From Trogon surrucura (taxonomy: Eukaryota; Chordata; Aves; Trogoniformes; Trogonidae): a stretch of 64,000 nt of DNA. Shown one piece after another: positions 52,713 through 64,000 of this stretch. The notes below the pieces were generated by a model. The model did no database searches and had not been told where the DNA came from. It worked only from the letters and a program-made list of their open reading frames with translations. Position 1 is the first letter of the stretch. Every line of letters begins with the position of its first letter. The stretch spans positions 42,118,706-42,182,705 of the forward strand of contig CM036620.1 in the NCBI GenBank assembly GCA_020746105.1. The letters are read 5' to 3'. Both the position numbers and the translations under genes were made by a program.

Positions 52713-53235
52713 TCTTGTGTCCAGTTCTGGGCCCCTCAGTTCAAGAAGGACAGGGAGCTGCTTGAGAGAGTCCAGCGCAGAGCCACAAAGATGGTGAAGG
52801 GAGTGGAGCATCTCCCTTATGAGGAAAGGCTGAAGGAGCTGGGTCTCTTCAGCTTGGAGAAGAGGAGGCTGAGGGGTGACCTCATTAATGTTTATAAATA
52901 TGTCAAGGGGGAATGTCAGGAGGATGGAGCCAAGCTCCTTTCAGCGGCGTCCACTGACAGGACAAGGGGCAATGGGTGGAAGCTGGAACACAGGAGGTTC
53001 CATAAAAATATGAGGAAAAACTTTTTTACTGTGAGGGTGACCGAGCACTGGAACAGGCTGCCCAGGGAGGTTGTGGAATCTCCTTCTTTGGAGACATTCA
53101 GAACCCGCCTGGACATGTTCCTGTGCGCTCTACTGTAGGTGGTCCTGCTCTGGCAGGGGGGTTGGACTAGATGATCTTTGAGGTCCTTTCCAACCTCTAA
53201 CATTTTGTGATTCTGTGATTCTGTGATCTTGAATG
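52713..53235 (+). mobile_element. CR1 LINE, 5'-truncated, open C-terminal ORF2
   Basis: This 0.52-kb CR1 has a single unbroken frame (to 53138) covering the ORF2 C-terminus. It reads [78 protein letters not shown] and [12 protein letters not shown]. The short 3' UTR has GGGTTGGACTAGATGATCTT and ends in ATTCTGTG repeats. The intact frame and good match to CR1 words suggest a younger insertion than the other copies. It lies in intron 5, antisense to GLRA3. Confidence 0.93.
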
Positions 53236-54599
53236 AAATTTTAGAAATACCAAACCTGAAGTCCACATGAAGTTTTAGTTCCTGCTTGGCTGCTTGTGCT
53301 ACCTGATTAATAAATACGCATTAGCTTAAATTTTTTTTTTTAAAAAAATTCAGTACAAGAACTTCAAGTAAAAGTCTAAATGCCTGTTGCTGGTAGAGTC
53401 TGTATATTTTCTAAATGGCCTGCATGATAAAATATCTGAGAAGATGTACTCCATTACACCGTTATCACTGTGCAAATGAAGCAGTAAAGAATGGTTATAT
53501 GATCAGATCACCTTCTCAGCAAACTCCGGGCTTGAAATAAGATTTTGTTCTGAACAGATGTGTGATTACCAGTACAAACTTGCACTTTATCTGTTATATT
53601 TTAAATATGTTCTGTGTCTTGTAAGAACTGCATTGAAATATGTAGTTATAAAGAACAAGATGTTTCTCTTTAGGGATTCTAAGGGATAAAGCAGATAATG
53701 ATGTCTTTATTGTGCTGTTAGGTCCATAAATATTGAATCCACAGAAACCAGCTATCAGGAAAGTTGGCATAATTTAGGGCCCTGAATTGAACGAAATAGA
53801 GGAACACTCACAGCAATGTCACAGAACGAGGAAATATGTCCCTTGAAGTTTTTCAGGTTCAGATTCACACCTATAGAAGCCCTATCTCCCTGATGATGCC
53901 TGTTTCTAGATTCTCCTCTTTACATGTACTATGTCACAGAAACTCACACCAGATGTTCATGCGGTGATGGAGTTTTGCAGTTTATTTATGCTTTTTTTTA
54001 GATTTGCAAACACAGCAAAGACAATACTTAACCACATTTCCTATGTCTCTAACATTTTGATCAGGAGGGCACTATATTTTGACTAGGGAAATAATTTCAA
54101 TGGTCTTCTACTATGAAAAGAGATGACCCAAAGCCAAATCAGAAGAGTACTTTTATCAGTTACACATAACTTCAAATCCTTATTAATTCTGCTTATAGAT
54201 GTATGGAGCTTATTCTGTAGTAGACATAAGTGCTTAGCTCTTGAATCCTGACTTCTTCATGGGATAAGACTTGAGTGCAAGACATTTTCTCTCTGTGCCT
54301 TGCTCTCATTGTTTTCTGCTTTCTGTAAGAAAAGTGGTGTGCATGCCTGGAGGGAGTCCCAGTCTATGTGTCTGAAAGAAAAAAATGTTCATCTGCTTCT
54401 GAGCACACCTGACTTGCAGGATAAACTTCTGCTACATACTGGTCATTCCTACTCTTTGTAAATTCTTCCTGTTCAGTCCTACTATACTGCCTCTCTTGCT
54501 GTTGCTTTGTGGAAAAACTGACCCTTTTACACTACGGAAACGGCTGAAAGCAATGGAGGCTATCATCTAGTAGACTGGTCTGCAGGACAAGGCCAACCT

Positions 54600-54775
54600 A
54601 AAGTAAATCAGGGGGACACTGGAACAGGTTGTGCAGAGAGGTGCTGGATACTCTGGAGGCATTCAAGGTCAGGCTTGATGGGGCTCTGAGCAACCTGATC
54701 TAGTTAAAGACATCCCTGCTCACTGCAGCGGGGTTGGACTAGATGGCCTTCAAAGTCCCTTCCAATGCAACAATT
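54600..54775 (+). mobile_element. CR1 LINE, short 3' fragment
   Basis: This is only the last part of a CR1: GACACTGGAACAGGTTGTGC, GGAGGCATTCAAGGTCAGGC, TTGATGGGGCTCTGAGCAAC, GGGGTTGGACTAGATGGCCT and AAAGTCCCTTCCAATGCAAC. The terminal octamer repeat is not preserved. Confidence 0.85.
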
Positions 54776-57700
54776 ATTGGTAATTATATGACAGTAGGAG
54801 AAGGTTACCAGAGGGAGCATTTCTCAGGAAAATGGAACTGTAGCCTCTCAGCAAACTGCTCCATTTAAGAGACAACTCATATTTAGGAGCCTGAAGTCAT
54901 TCCAGGTAATTAGCTAGAATCACATACTGGCAGAATGAGACCTCTGCCTGACATGAATATGAAGAACTGGCAAACTAAGCAGAATTTAGTGTTAATTGGC
55001 AGTGTGGAAAGCCTGAAACAATCGGGAAAGTTGGATTTGGCCTGCAGAAATTTTTCTTTACAAAATGGTCTGTCACAGAGCTGGTGATAAAAATGGTGTG
55101 GAAAAATGAAAGTAAAACTGTGTGGTTACGTTTATGGAGGGAGGAGGTAGAAAAGATCAGGCATTGAAAGAGGAGTGGTTGTCAGGACCTGTGCCTGGAA
55201 CAGTTGATGCAAGGTTTTGAGTATCTGGACATCAGATAAAATGAAACTGCAGTGACAGTCTACTTAATCGATCTAATCTATACAAAAAAGATTACAAGAT
55301 AGACACAAGATCTACACAAGATAGACATGCTACCTTTTTGTGTTTAGCTGGCACAGAAATTTGTTTACCTAGTGAAAATTTTCAGTATGTTCAATTACAG
55401 GTTTCAGGAAAAAATACAAGGAAAAAGAATGTGATCCTGATGTAATGTTTTTTAAGCAGCAAGGACCACTACAGTGCCTGGTAAAGAGAAAGCCAAACTT
55501 TTGCCTTGGTCTTGGTTACCTTTCCCAGAAAACCTTATCTCTTAAAAACGGTGTTGACAAGTTATTAACACCCATATAAGGTCCCCAAATGAAAAAAGTA
55601 GATCATATCTGTCATTTTTTTAAACACTGTTATTAATCTTAATAAATATAACCTTTTCATTCATCTAGTTTTGAAAGTATAGGAACAAAGCCTGCCTTAA
55701 ACAAATAGGGTTCCATTCAACCCACATGGTGCTGCAGAACTTATTGGAACCAAGCTATTTATACCAGTTATAAACATGCATGCTAAGAGAAGACAACTTT
55801 ATTTTAGCCAGTTCAGTATCAGCTGTAGGAATTAAAAGTGCGCAGTCTCATAGGCAAGACAGCAGACATCTAACAAGGTTGCTTTGAAGAATTATTGAAG
55901 CGTCTTGAAAGTATTAACATTTCTCAAGGCTGTTCAAGTGCTACACTATGACAGAAGAACAAGATTTGTTATTCATGGCAGCAATTCCTCTTTACCTTCA
56001 GAGACTCCATGCCTTTAAACCACAATTGTCTTGGCATTCCAAAATACCCTCTTTTTACTTCTGCTGACACAGTCTTGTTTCCCAACTTCCTTCCTTTTAG
56101 CCACCCTTAAGAGTACTGTTCCAAGCCATAAAGAATAAAATTATTGAGCAAGCTTGTGATCCAGCCAAATTCTGATATATCTTTTAAATTTTCTACTTAG
56201 TCTATTTTATTCTAGGACAGTCGTGCTTCCCTTGTGTCATTTCACAATACCTACAGGTATACTAAAACCTAACTCTTCTCCTCTTGTTCAATAAACAAAC
56301 ATGAATGACATGAAACAACTAAGATGAATATCTAACATTTTTGTACAAGAGAGTTTGGTTCAACTACAAAATTTATTTCATTGTTCTTTTATCTCAACGA
56401 GCTATCTAAATTCTATTTTCATTTCTTTAAAGTTTAGTAAGGTACAGGTCCAAGAGTAACAATGGATTTAATCAGCAAACCAGGCAGTTCTTTTTTTATC
56501 CAGCTGAGGCAAGGACTGTAGTCATGTTGACTAAAGTTATTTCACTACTGTTCTGTTAGACATCCCAACAATGTGCCTTCAGGATAGGCTGTCTGCACAT
56601 TATCATGCCTAAGAACATGGCAGAAGTTTGAATTATGCGCTAAATTCCAAGAAAGGCAGCAGGGGGAAGATATGGCAGAGCTAACAAATCTGTTTTTGGC
56701 TTCAGGTTAGAATAAATTCTTCTCATATACATTACGCACTAAAAATATTAGAATCAGAAATCAGCTGTGATGCATTTCATGGCTAAATTTATGCTGCAGC
56801 TCCAAGAAAGCAGGATTTTATTCTATATACTTCGGAGCCACTTTGCAAATGGGCTGCCCCTTGCCCTGCCCTCTAAGTCATTCTGATAGAATCTCTCCTG
56901 TGTTAGTTACAGGTTTATCGTTCTTAGCCTGAATTTCAGAGAAGAATAACATTTCAGGCCCAGCCCTCTATCACGTCTTTCAGACCTAATATTCCTTGCA
57001 GAAATCTACAGATTTTCAGCTGTCACTTTTATATTAGTTTCTGTGGGTTCAGCAGCAGTTGCACAGCTGCTACTGCCCTTTAATCCTGCATGGGTTGGGA
57101 GCTGAAGACTTCAGACATCTACCTCTTTTTCAGCTGTGTGTCAGGCTTCACTTCAGATATACACAGTGGGCTGAGTCACCCATCTGCAGAATAGAAACCA
57201 TAGGATGAGTTTTTGACAACTTTAGTGCTACTGAAATGGAAAGATGAGGTTTCCACGTGTTCAGGCACGAGCAGGCATTGACCTTGTGTGTCCATAATTA
57301 CTGTCACTCAGGTAGACACCTGAGGATCTCTGGCAGATAAGAAACACAGTCCAGTTCTATTATCCTTCTTATGGTGTCTTTGTGCAGTTGTGAGAACGGA
57401 ACAATGTGCACATCATTTTCTGTAATGCAGTAGCCTGCTGTAGCCTGCTTGCACATCCTTCCATTTGCACAATCTCCAATTTAGAGACTGGGAGGAAAGA
57501 AATTGTAATATTCAGGTAACAGCATCATGTAGCATGGAGTGAGTTTTCCTCTAAAAGTCAAAATATGGGAGATTAATAGCTTAGAAAGACTAAAAAGCCT
57601 CCATAAATCAAAAGGGGGAAAAATAAAAAAGAAGTCTATTGTTTGATTTATAGAGCAACAATTAGCATAAAAATAAAATTGTGAGGTAAGCAGATGCTTT

Positions 57701-60700
57701 CTCCCTTACACACACTGCTTTTCACAGTCTATTCCTTCTTTTGTAATGGAGTCAGTCTTTTCACTATTTTTTGAAAATTCAGGAATATCGAATGTCACCT
57801 CAAGTTATAACTGTGATATATGAATAAAGGAATACTGTGAGATAAAAGTGAAATTTTAAAAAGAGAGAGTCAACAAGCTCTAGCACATGAAAGAAAAACA
57901 TTTCTTTCCTGGGAGACAGGCCACAGAAACAAATGTGTATCTAGCTGACATTTCTTTGTCTCTTATTCAAGCAGAATAAAACTAAAATTATCTCACATGC
58001 CTATAGGCTGTCCTGGTATAAGGCACAGAAATGTAGAAGGGATTATTTCATATGTGCATTTTTATTTGCTTCCTTTCTAAGATACAAAAGCAGCTCATTC
58101 TAGCTGCTGAGAAATCATTTGGCAAAATATATCCTTTAAAAATAGAAGACATTTCCACTTAAATGTTTTTCACATACTTCATGATATAAGTGAAGTACTT
58201 TAACCAGGGGCAAATCCAGCTGCTTAGTCTGATGTTGGAAAAAAACATTACATGAGCTGGCTAAAAATAAAAATATTACTTGGGAAGAAAAGCTCTACAT
58301 AAATTTTCCTCTTGAAGCTTTCTATACTGGAGCAACAGTATCAATATTGAAGGAGGGTATCTAGTACTAAAGGAAATTATTATTTTATAGCAGGGGTAAA
58401 ACCTACAATCTGTCCTTTATAGGAAACTGTCAGCCTCTCTTTGCAACATGGTGGTAAGACGAGTAAGGAAAGGATGATTTGTTAGAAACAGTCTAATTTG
58501 CTTAATGACACACGTAGGAGCAACACTTGCAATATCAGATACAGTTTAAAGAAACTGTGAGATAAATGAGCCTTATAAATTTCTATTTGTACAATGTCCT
58601 ACCCAGCTTGGCACTCAGTGGAAAAACCAGCAATGATCATGACTTTAAAGAGAAACATCTGGAAGCATGGCCGCTGCTGTTCTGGTCCCACAGCCACTGT
58701 GGTTTTTATAACACAGCCTGATGAGCAGATCACTTTCACAGGTCATGAGAGTACTGTGTTCTCAGTCTGAAAGCTCAAGTCTTCCACTTCTCCAGACAGT
58801 GCACTGACCACCAGGGTTAATGCTTTGATTCCCTTGTTTAAGTTGTCTCGCTGTGCACCAAAAAATATAAGCCAGACAGCCACAGGAGTATGAGACTGTG
58901 GCCTAGAAATAAAGGTGCTTGAATGGATTCAGGCTCTCAGGGTTCTTACCTCAAGAGATAGGACATGAAGCCTGGGAAAATGCTAAATGCGCTCATCCTC
59001 TTTTTTATTCTATAATTTTCAAGAGAAATGGATGCTCATTTTTAGCCAGAATTTGAATGCTTCTGCTCACCTTTTTCTAAGTTTTGGAATTTGGTCAGAG
59101 TTCAGGTTCACATAAAACATTTTTTTTGGCTTAGTTAGTCTTCTGTCCATCATGTAGATATTTTTTGTAACTCCTTCAAGGTGTCTGTTTCCCATCCTAT
59201 AGAGAAAAACTGGTTTTGGGCAGGTGAAATCCTGCTCTTGAAGGTCTAGGAGCTTGGAAATAATGTCACTGTGTCTATGTTCTTTGGTTCTGTCCCCAAG
59301 TCGTTTCGGGGAACTGCTGTCTTGTTCCTGCAAACCTAATCAGTTATTTTGCTATCAGACATGTAATTCCCACATGCTGCAAAATTTTCTGCTTCATGCC
59401 AGCTACTTTGCCCATAGTCTCCATTTTTCAATGTCTGGAGTTACAAGTAAAATAGAATTAGAAAAGGTAATATGCGAAAACTTTATTATTTGTAGCTTCC
59501 TTATGAAGTCAGATTTGATCTTTCTCAGTAACGAGAAGAGTTTGAAGCACTCATTTGTATTTTGTTCAGCTTTTCTTTTTTGAACATTGCCTCTTTCTTC
59601 TGAGTGAAAGTGCAGCAGGGAATTTACTCCCACTGAACTGAATGATTAAAAACAAGACTTCAGTGAAAAATGTTCTGCTGGAAAATGCAGCAGAACATCT
59701 ACAGTGCTATTCAACTAATAAGTATTGGTTCCCTGTGGTGCAGTTTGTGGAAATTGTGAGCTCCTGCAAGGTTTCTATAAAGCAAAACAGATGCCTGTTT
59801 GTTCACGAGTGCTCAGTTGTTGCATGACCTGTTTTCACAAGGGCCGAAAGAGAGGAAAAATAGAGCTGAGTTTTATGAAGTTGTTAAAGCAACAATTTCA
59901 TAACTTTAAAAAATTTTTTTTAAATTATACCTTTTGATTGTTCAAATGATATGATACTTTCAGTTTGAAGCATAATGGTGTATAGCGCATATACCTGCCA
60001 TCTGTTTGTACTCTAACTGCTTCATGTTAACCTTTTGTTCAGTCACATTAGTTATAAAGCTAACATAGGTTATTAGTAGGATTATCCACTTGGATTGACT
60101 GTGGAGTTTTCCTTAAATACTGAATGTATAGTATTGCCCTAAATTCCTTGACATTCAGAGCAAATAACTTGCTCAATTTTAGGCAAGAAAAATTCTGCTG
60201 TCAGATTCAGCCATTGACCTCATACTGAAAGCGTGCTTTATGATATTGCCATCTGTCCATTGTAATGAAAAGTGGAACTGTTTTTCACACCTACCGTGTA
60301 GTTTTTTGTAAAAGCATACCATTATCCACATAACAAAGTTCTGAAACATTGACTGATAGTTATCTCACCCTTGTCTTGGATGCTACTTTTTTTCTAGTAA
60401 AAGAAAAACCCCAAGAAAATCTTTAATCAAATTACGTATGGTGTTTCTAATTTATAATATATTTCAAATAATCTAGTATGTTCATCCTACATGCAGAAAA
60501 TTATTTTCTGAAATGTTTTACTTATTGGTCATAAAACTGCAAATCTAGATCTGACATTAACATGAGTACTTATTATTTATTTATCTCTTTTTCCCTCATC
60601 ATCAGTTTTCACAAACTTCAGACTGCTGGAATCTTTCAAACTATCCCTTATTTTATTTTTGTTCTTTACATCACTAGGAGGATCCTTCTGCTAGGAATTG

Positions 60701-62091
60701 GTTCCAAAATCCTCTCATTTTAAGGGGAAAAGGCAATTTCCAAATGCTTTATATCAGAAGGAAAATGAGAATTTAATGCACATTTGGTGCCTTCCTACTT
60801 ACACATACTGTGTTAACTCAGGTTATAGCATCTGACAGAATCTTTGATTTTGTCTTTTTGTCTGTGTGTGTAGAAATGGCATAGTTGCTGTATATTCTTC
60901 TATATTCTAAGAGAGATATCAAAGGAGATGATAAGTACAATATATGATGGGTTGGGTTAACAAATGCTAATTTTATTTCACATAAAAGGTGTTGCTGTTA
61001 ACTGAAAGAGAATTGTGCAAAGCTTGTCTTCTCTAAGCTGATTTTCCCTTCTCTGTTCTTTTCAGGATATTTGTGAATAATGTAAATAGGGCTCTATGAA
61101 GAGATTATTTAAAACACATGGAGTTGTAATTTTGCTTTTTCCATTGGAATTCTGGTGTAACACCTGGATCAATCTATCAGACCTTCTCTGAGGTAGAAAG
61201 TCATCAGGTCTTTTTCTGTGCTTTGCTGAGTGTTTTCTATGTCAACTTCTCTGTGCTACTACAAATTTGTTTAAGCACAGAGTCTTTGGAAGATGCTAGA
61301 AATGTTTCCAGTGTTACGGTTGATGGTCAGATCATACTTCCATTTTGTCCATAGCTAGATGATACCTTGCGTGGACTTCTTCCCCCTCATAACGCAAGAT
61401 TTTTCTGAGAGGTGTTTCACTGATCCAGAGTGTTCCCCCAGTTGAAGGTCTGAGGGCTGCGTAAGCGACATACTCTATGTAGGTACATGGGCATATACAT
61501 ATATATGTTTTGCAATCTTTCACAGTTATCTCCTGTAGTAAACCTTTCCCTAATCCCTTCTAGGATGATTAGGTAAAAACTGGAGATATGTGGCTATAAC
61601 ATGCAGGGATGCTGAAGAGCTAGGGCAGGAATCTGAAGAGCAAGGACTCAGCATATATCATCTTGTTTCCAGCTTTTAAGGACACCATGTTATTTTTGAT
61701 TTCAGGATATTCATATAAATCACTTCCTTAAGTTATTATCATGTTTTCTTTATGATCTCCCACAGTACTGTCCCCCTGTGTGTGTGAACACAGGGAAGAC
61801 TTAATGGTGAATCCCCATATGCATAGATTTTCCATAAAGGTAACCTGGCACTGGGTACTTAAGTTTAGCAGTTACATTAAATGCACACGAAGCTGTTAAT
61901 CCTCAGTACAAGTAAAGATGAAAGTATCTTTTCCTTTGAAAATCATGTATGTTTCACAGATTCTTTTGGTAAAATAGAGGATTGCTTACTGAAAATTTCT
62001 TCTTGTAGCACTACAAGTGTTCTTTTTATCCCCTGCACAGCTACTACAAAAGTATTTATAGGATAATACATAATACATTACACAAACTTAC

Positions 62092-62174
62092 AGCTTTCCA
62101 GCTGCATTATACATGTTTGCACATCCATTGGAAAATTTTTGAGATCCATTGGACAGGACAGTATTAAAGTCAAT
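62092..62174 (-). CDS. GLRA3: GLRA3 exon 5 (Cys-loop)
   Basis: This 83-bp exon encodes the signature Cys-loop of the extracellular domain, which couples agonist binding to channel opening. On the minus strand it follows a pyrimidine-rich tract ending in TTTTCAG and is followed by the donor GTAAGT. The first base completes a split codon, 27 codons follow, and the last base starts the Phe codon finished in the next exon. It reads [18 protein letters not shown], then QTCIMQLES. The two cysteines correspond to C138 and C152 in glycine receptor alpha-1 mature numbering. The only difference I notice from remembered mammalian alpha-3 is Ile for Thr before the LSCPMD motif. The size equals the conserved GLRA exon. 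Confidence 0.96.
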
Positions 62175-64000
62175 CTGAAAAAATGAAAAAAAAGTATTAA
62201 AAATACCACAAAATTTTCATGGAATTGCACAGGAAGAGCATATGAAAACACTGGAAGTCAATAGAAATAGAAGAAAATACGTATTTTTGTTAGAAAGCAC
62301 TCAAAAGGGATATGTATTAACTCAGCCTAGGATGACAATGTGGAACAAAATTATTATAGACTCTTGGAGAAAAACAAGTTTTCAGTAGGGTGGCCTAACC
62401 TTCATGAGAACTCTAAATGATTGCTTTTTTTGTGCTGCAGCAGAATTATTGTACTGTTACAGTATTTCAAATCCTTGACATAAAATTTACCCAGATTTGC
62501 AAGAATTTCATAGCAGATGTCAGCTGCAAATCATGGTGGCAAAGTAATTTATGTGTTATTGTCCTAAAATAAGGTGCTTAAACTGTCAACACGAAGGTTT
62601 AAGATAACTTTTTGTTATATTGATGGTAGATTGAAATAGGCCTGTAATTATGAACTGCAGCTGTGTTTCACATTAGTCCTGATACTTGCTGGGAAATACT
62701 TTGCAACCTATAGGCAAAAGAAGTATTTTTACATTTTGTGTCAATACAATAACTTATCTTTATACTGATACTTTTAGAAGATTGCAAAAGAAGAATATAA
62801 GACATAAAGGCACATGTTTTCCCTCAGTGGACATATTTAGGTATGCAGGGTCATCACTTCATCTTTCTTCTTGCCAGAAATATATTTTGCATGAAAAATG
62901 TGCCACATATTCATTTATCAGTTCAGTTGATAGAACATTCTCCAAAAAGCTGAGGGACTTGAGCCCAATTCCTTACACATAAGGCTCTTCTAGAATGTCT
63001 GTTCTCCAGTCACCCTCTCTTAAACCCATTACCTTGTTTTTAGCATTGGGGTTAAAGGCCAGTGGGCAGTAGGCAGCACATATGGCTGTATATTTCTTTT
63101 ACCCTAGTTTTTCCCCCTCCAAAGGTTCTTGATTCTTTGTTGCCCTAACTTCTGCTTAGTCTGCCAGTGACAGAGCTGCAGGGGGAGAGTTCGAAAAGGG
63201 AACTCAGACCCAGGCTCTATTCCCATGGTATTAACACAAGGTTCCAAATACAAAATCTGATTAGTAGGCTAGTAAAATGGCAAGTAATTTCAGAAAAGAG
63301 GCACCTGGACTTAATCTTGTGCTTCAAATATGTTTTAGTATTCTATATGAAGTATACATTGGATTGGGAACTGGAACTTTCTCATTATTTTATTGACTGA
63401 ATTGTTCCAATGCAATTAAGAGAGGAGGAGATGTTTGGAAATGAGAGGAAAAGAAAATTTAGAAATCTTTTTTTTCTTTCAATATCAGCACATTAGCAAT
63501 TAGCATGTCTCATCTCATCAAAAGCTTAACTGACTCAAACTCACATAACAACTGAACTAGATGCCAGTTATATGATTTTAAATCTGTTTCAGGAATTGTA
63601 ATAGCTCTTAGTTAAATCATGGCAATATAAATTTTCTGGCTCCATAAGAAACACAGGAGCTATCTGACATTTGATTTCATCACAGTCAGTGTTTGCTTTT
63701 ATATTTTGATATTATAATATTTCTCATCTTTCCCCTGCCCATACCATGTGACCATGAACTCGGTATGACTTCTACTGAAGCTGCAATCCAGACTTGCTTC
63801 AGTTGAGTGGTATCTATACTCCGTGTTGTTACGTATCTGGAGGGAGTAGGATGAGCAGGAGAGGTTATTTCATGATACCTCTCAGGGTGACTCAGACAGT
63901 CTGGAGAGAATTGATTTAGCTCTCCTTTCTACTTGGGTTCAGAAAATGAGTATTTTTTACTTGCTTTCCATCTATTTCTAGTCAGACTACATGTTGTGAG
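62175..64000 (-). other. GLRA3: Part of GLRA3 intron 4
   Basis: Sequence 5' of exon 5 on the gene strand. The large exon 4, encoding the 'WKPDLFFANEKGA' region, is not present before the window ends. Only the weak tRNA-like segment at 62908-62985 stands out. Confidence 0.7.
62908..62985 (+). other. Degenerate tRNA-like sequence
   Basis: CAGTTCAGTTGATAGAAC resembles a tRNA A box / D arm. AGGGACTTGAGCCCAATTCC, about 35 bp later, resembles a T arm / B box. The anticodon stem does not pair well and the acceptor stem is not evident. It could be an old tRNA pseudogene or the head of an ancient tRNA-derived SINE. This is weak evidence. Confidence 0.3.

Larger units (their letters stand above)
48044..62091 (-). 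other. GLRA3: GLRA3 intron 5
   Basis: The 14-kb intron holds three CR1 copies between 49.3 and 54.8 kb. From 54.8 to 62.1 kb I see no recognised repeat or exon. The region 58.66-58.93 kb is less AT-rich and unexplained. Confidence 0.85.

Overview
The window reads as AT-rich vertebrate nuclear DNA from a bird, most likely a passerine. The bird call rests on many 5'-truncated CR1 retrotransposons with typical ATTCTATG/ATTCTGTG tails and on several avian-type solo LTRs. The passerine call rests on one tRNA-Ile-headed SINE with a CR1 tail, which resembles the TguSINE1 family of passerines. There is no sign of operons, ribosome binding sites or other prokaryotic organisation.

The only protein-coding gene I can support is the 3' half of GLRA3 (glycine receptor alpha-3 subunit) on the minus strand. 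Five exons can be placed to the base with canonical AG/GT borders: 62092-62174, 47906-48043, 34918-35132, 32300-32446 and 24018-24287 (coding part of the terminal exon). They join in frame into about 283 codons. These run from just before the Cys-loop through the agonist-binding loop, M1-M2, M3 and the cytoplasmic loop to M4 and the stop codon. The signal peptide and N-terminal half must lie beyond position 64000. Differences from the mammalian alpha-3 sequence as I remember it include an extra cysteine beside the binding-site loop, R to Q just after the PKA-site serine, and a slightly shorter C-terminus.

Layout by region. 1-24017 is 3'-UTR and downstream intergenic DNA with three CR1 fragments, a 0.9-kb LTR at about 8.44-9.38 kb, and a 566-bp LTR with a 4-bp duplication at 13.72-14.29 kb. 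24.3-32.3 kb is intron 8. 32.4-34.9 kb is intron 7, carrying a 1185-bp solo LTR in the same orientation as the gene. 35.1-47.9 kb is intron 6, with CR1 copies and an LTR split by the SINE. 48.0-62.1 kb is intron 5, with a 1.6-kb CR1 carrying decayed reverse transcriptase and two more CR1 copies. 62.2-64 kb is part of intron 4.

I found no undescribed multi-gene system. The most useful leads are the sense-oriented intronic LTRs, the coding differences in GLRA3, the SINE-in-LTR nest and a few non-coding sequence oddities. Family assignments come from recognition by eye and remembered orthologues, not from database searches.
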